From Chloroflexota bacterium (lineage in GTDB: Bacteria > Chloroflexota > Limnocylindria > Limnocylindrales > CSP1-4), in assembly GCA_015661135.1 (NCBI GenBank), contig JACVXW010000034.1, forward strand, positions 1 through 20,938: DNA of 20,938 bases. Reading direction: 5' to 3'. The translations under genes and the position numbers were made by a program. Position 1 is the stretch's first letter. Each line of letters starts with the position of its first letter. The notes under the pieces were generated by a model. It was not told the DNA's origin. It ran no database searches and saw only the letters and a list, made by a program, of their open reading frames with translations. Below are positions 20,909 to 20,938 of the stretch, in pieces.

Positions 20909-20938
20909 CCCGCGCCGCCCCGGAGCGTGCCCCGGAGC

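Overview
The window is very GC-rich (about 70% by eye) and densely packed with genes, many joined by 4-base stop/start overlaps (ATGA, GTGA, TTGA). The type of cell is suggested by a LytR-CpsA-Psr wall ligase, an ABC-2 polysaccharide exporter, -10 boxes placed directly before start codons (leaderless mRNAs), and a cupin/cyclase fusion. Together these fit a high-GC, probably monoderm bacterium. My best guess is an uncultured Chloroflexota lineage, with Actinomycetota the main alternative. This is inferred from general gene style, not from a marker gene.

Positions 1-13514 are a surface-polysaccharide locus. It opens with the tail of a DegT-type sugar aminotransferase, a Gfo/Idh sugar oxidoreductase, a UDP-HexNAc 6-dehydrogenase and a UDP-GlcNAc 2-epimerase, a set resembling the Wbp route to diacetamido-mannuronic acid. 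Glycosyltransferases and a methyltransferase follow on the + strand (4335-7662). A minus-strand operon then encodes the exporter permease, its ATPase and a deacetylase-like protein (10517 down to 7863). Two more glycosyltransferases follow on the + strand. Two of the four glycosyltransferases are broken, at about 4815-4848 and at about 11451 plus 12234. They are either decaying genes or assembly errors.

Positions 13515-17995 are a housekeeping operon: a membrane-anchored multi-parvulin foldase, a double-domain MazG, RNase PH and RdgB. The LCP wall ligase converges on it from the minus strand (19488 down to 18001) and could attach the exported glycan to peptidoglycan. A minus-strand cupin-cyclase fusion (20530 down to 19640) and a + strand tRNA-Pro(TGG) close the window.

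I found no insertion sequence, CRISPR array or phage gene. The most unusual points are the two disrupted glycosyltransferases, an unrecognised C-terminal extension on one of them, a MazG whose N-terminus looks like the stump of a YabN-type methylase, a hairpin-bearing ~60-bp tandem repeat, a triple 18-bp repeat before the foldase gene, and recurring leaderless promoters.
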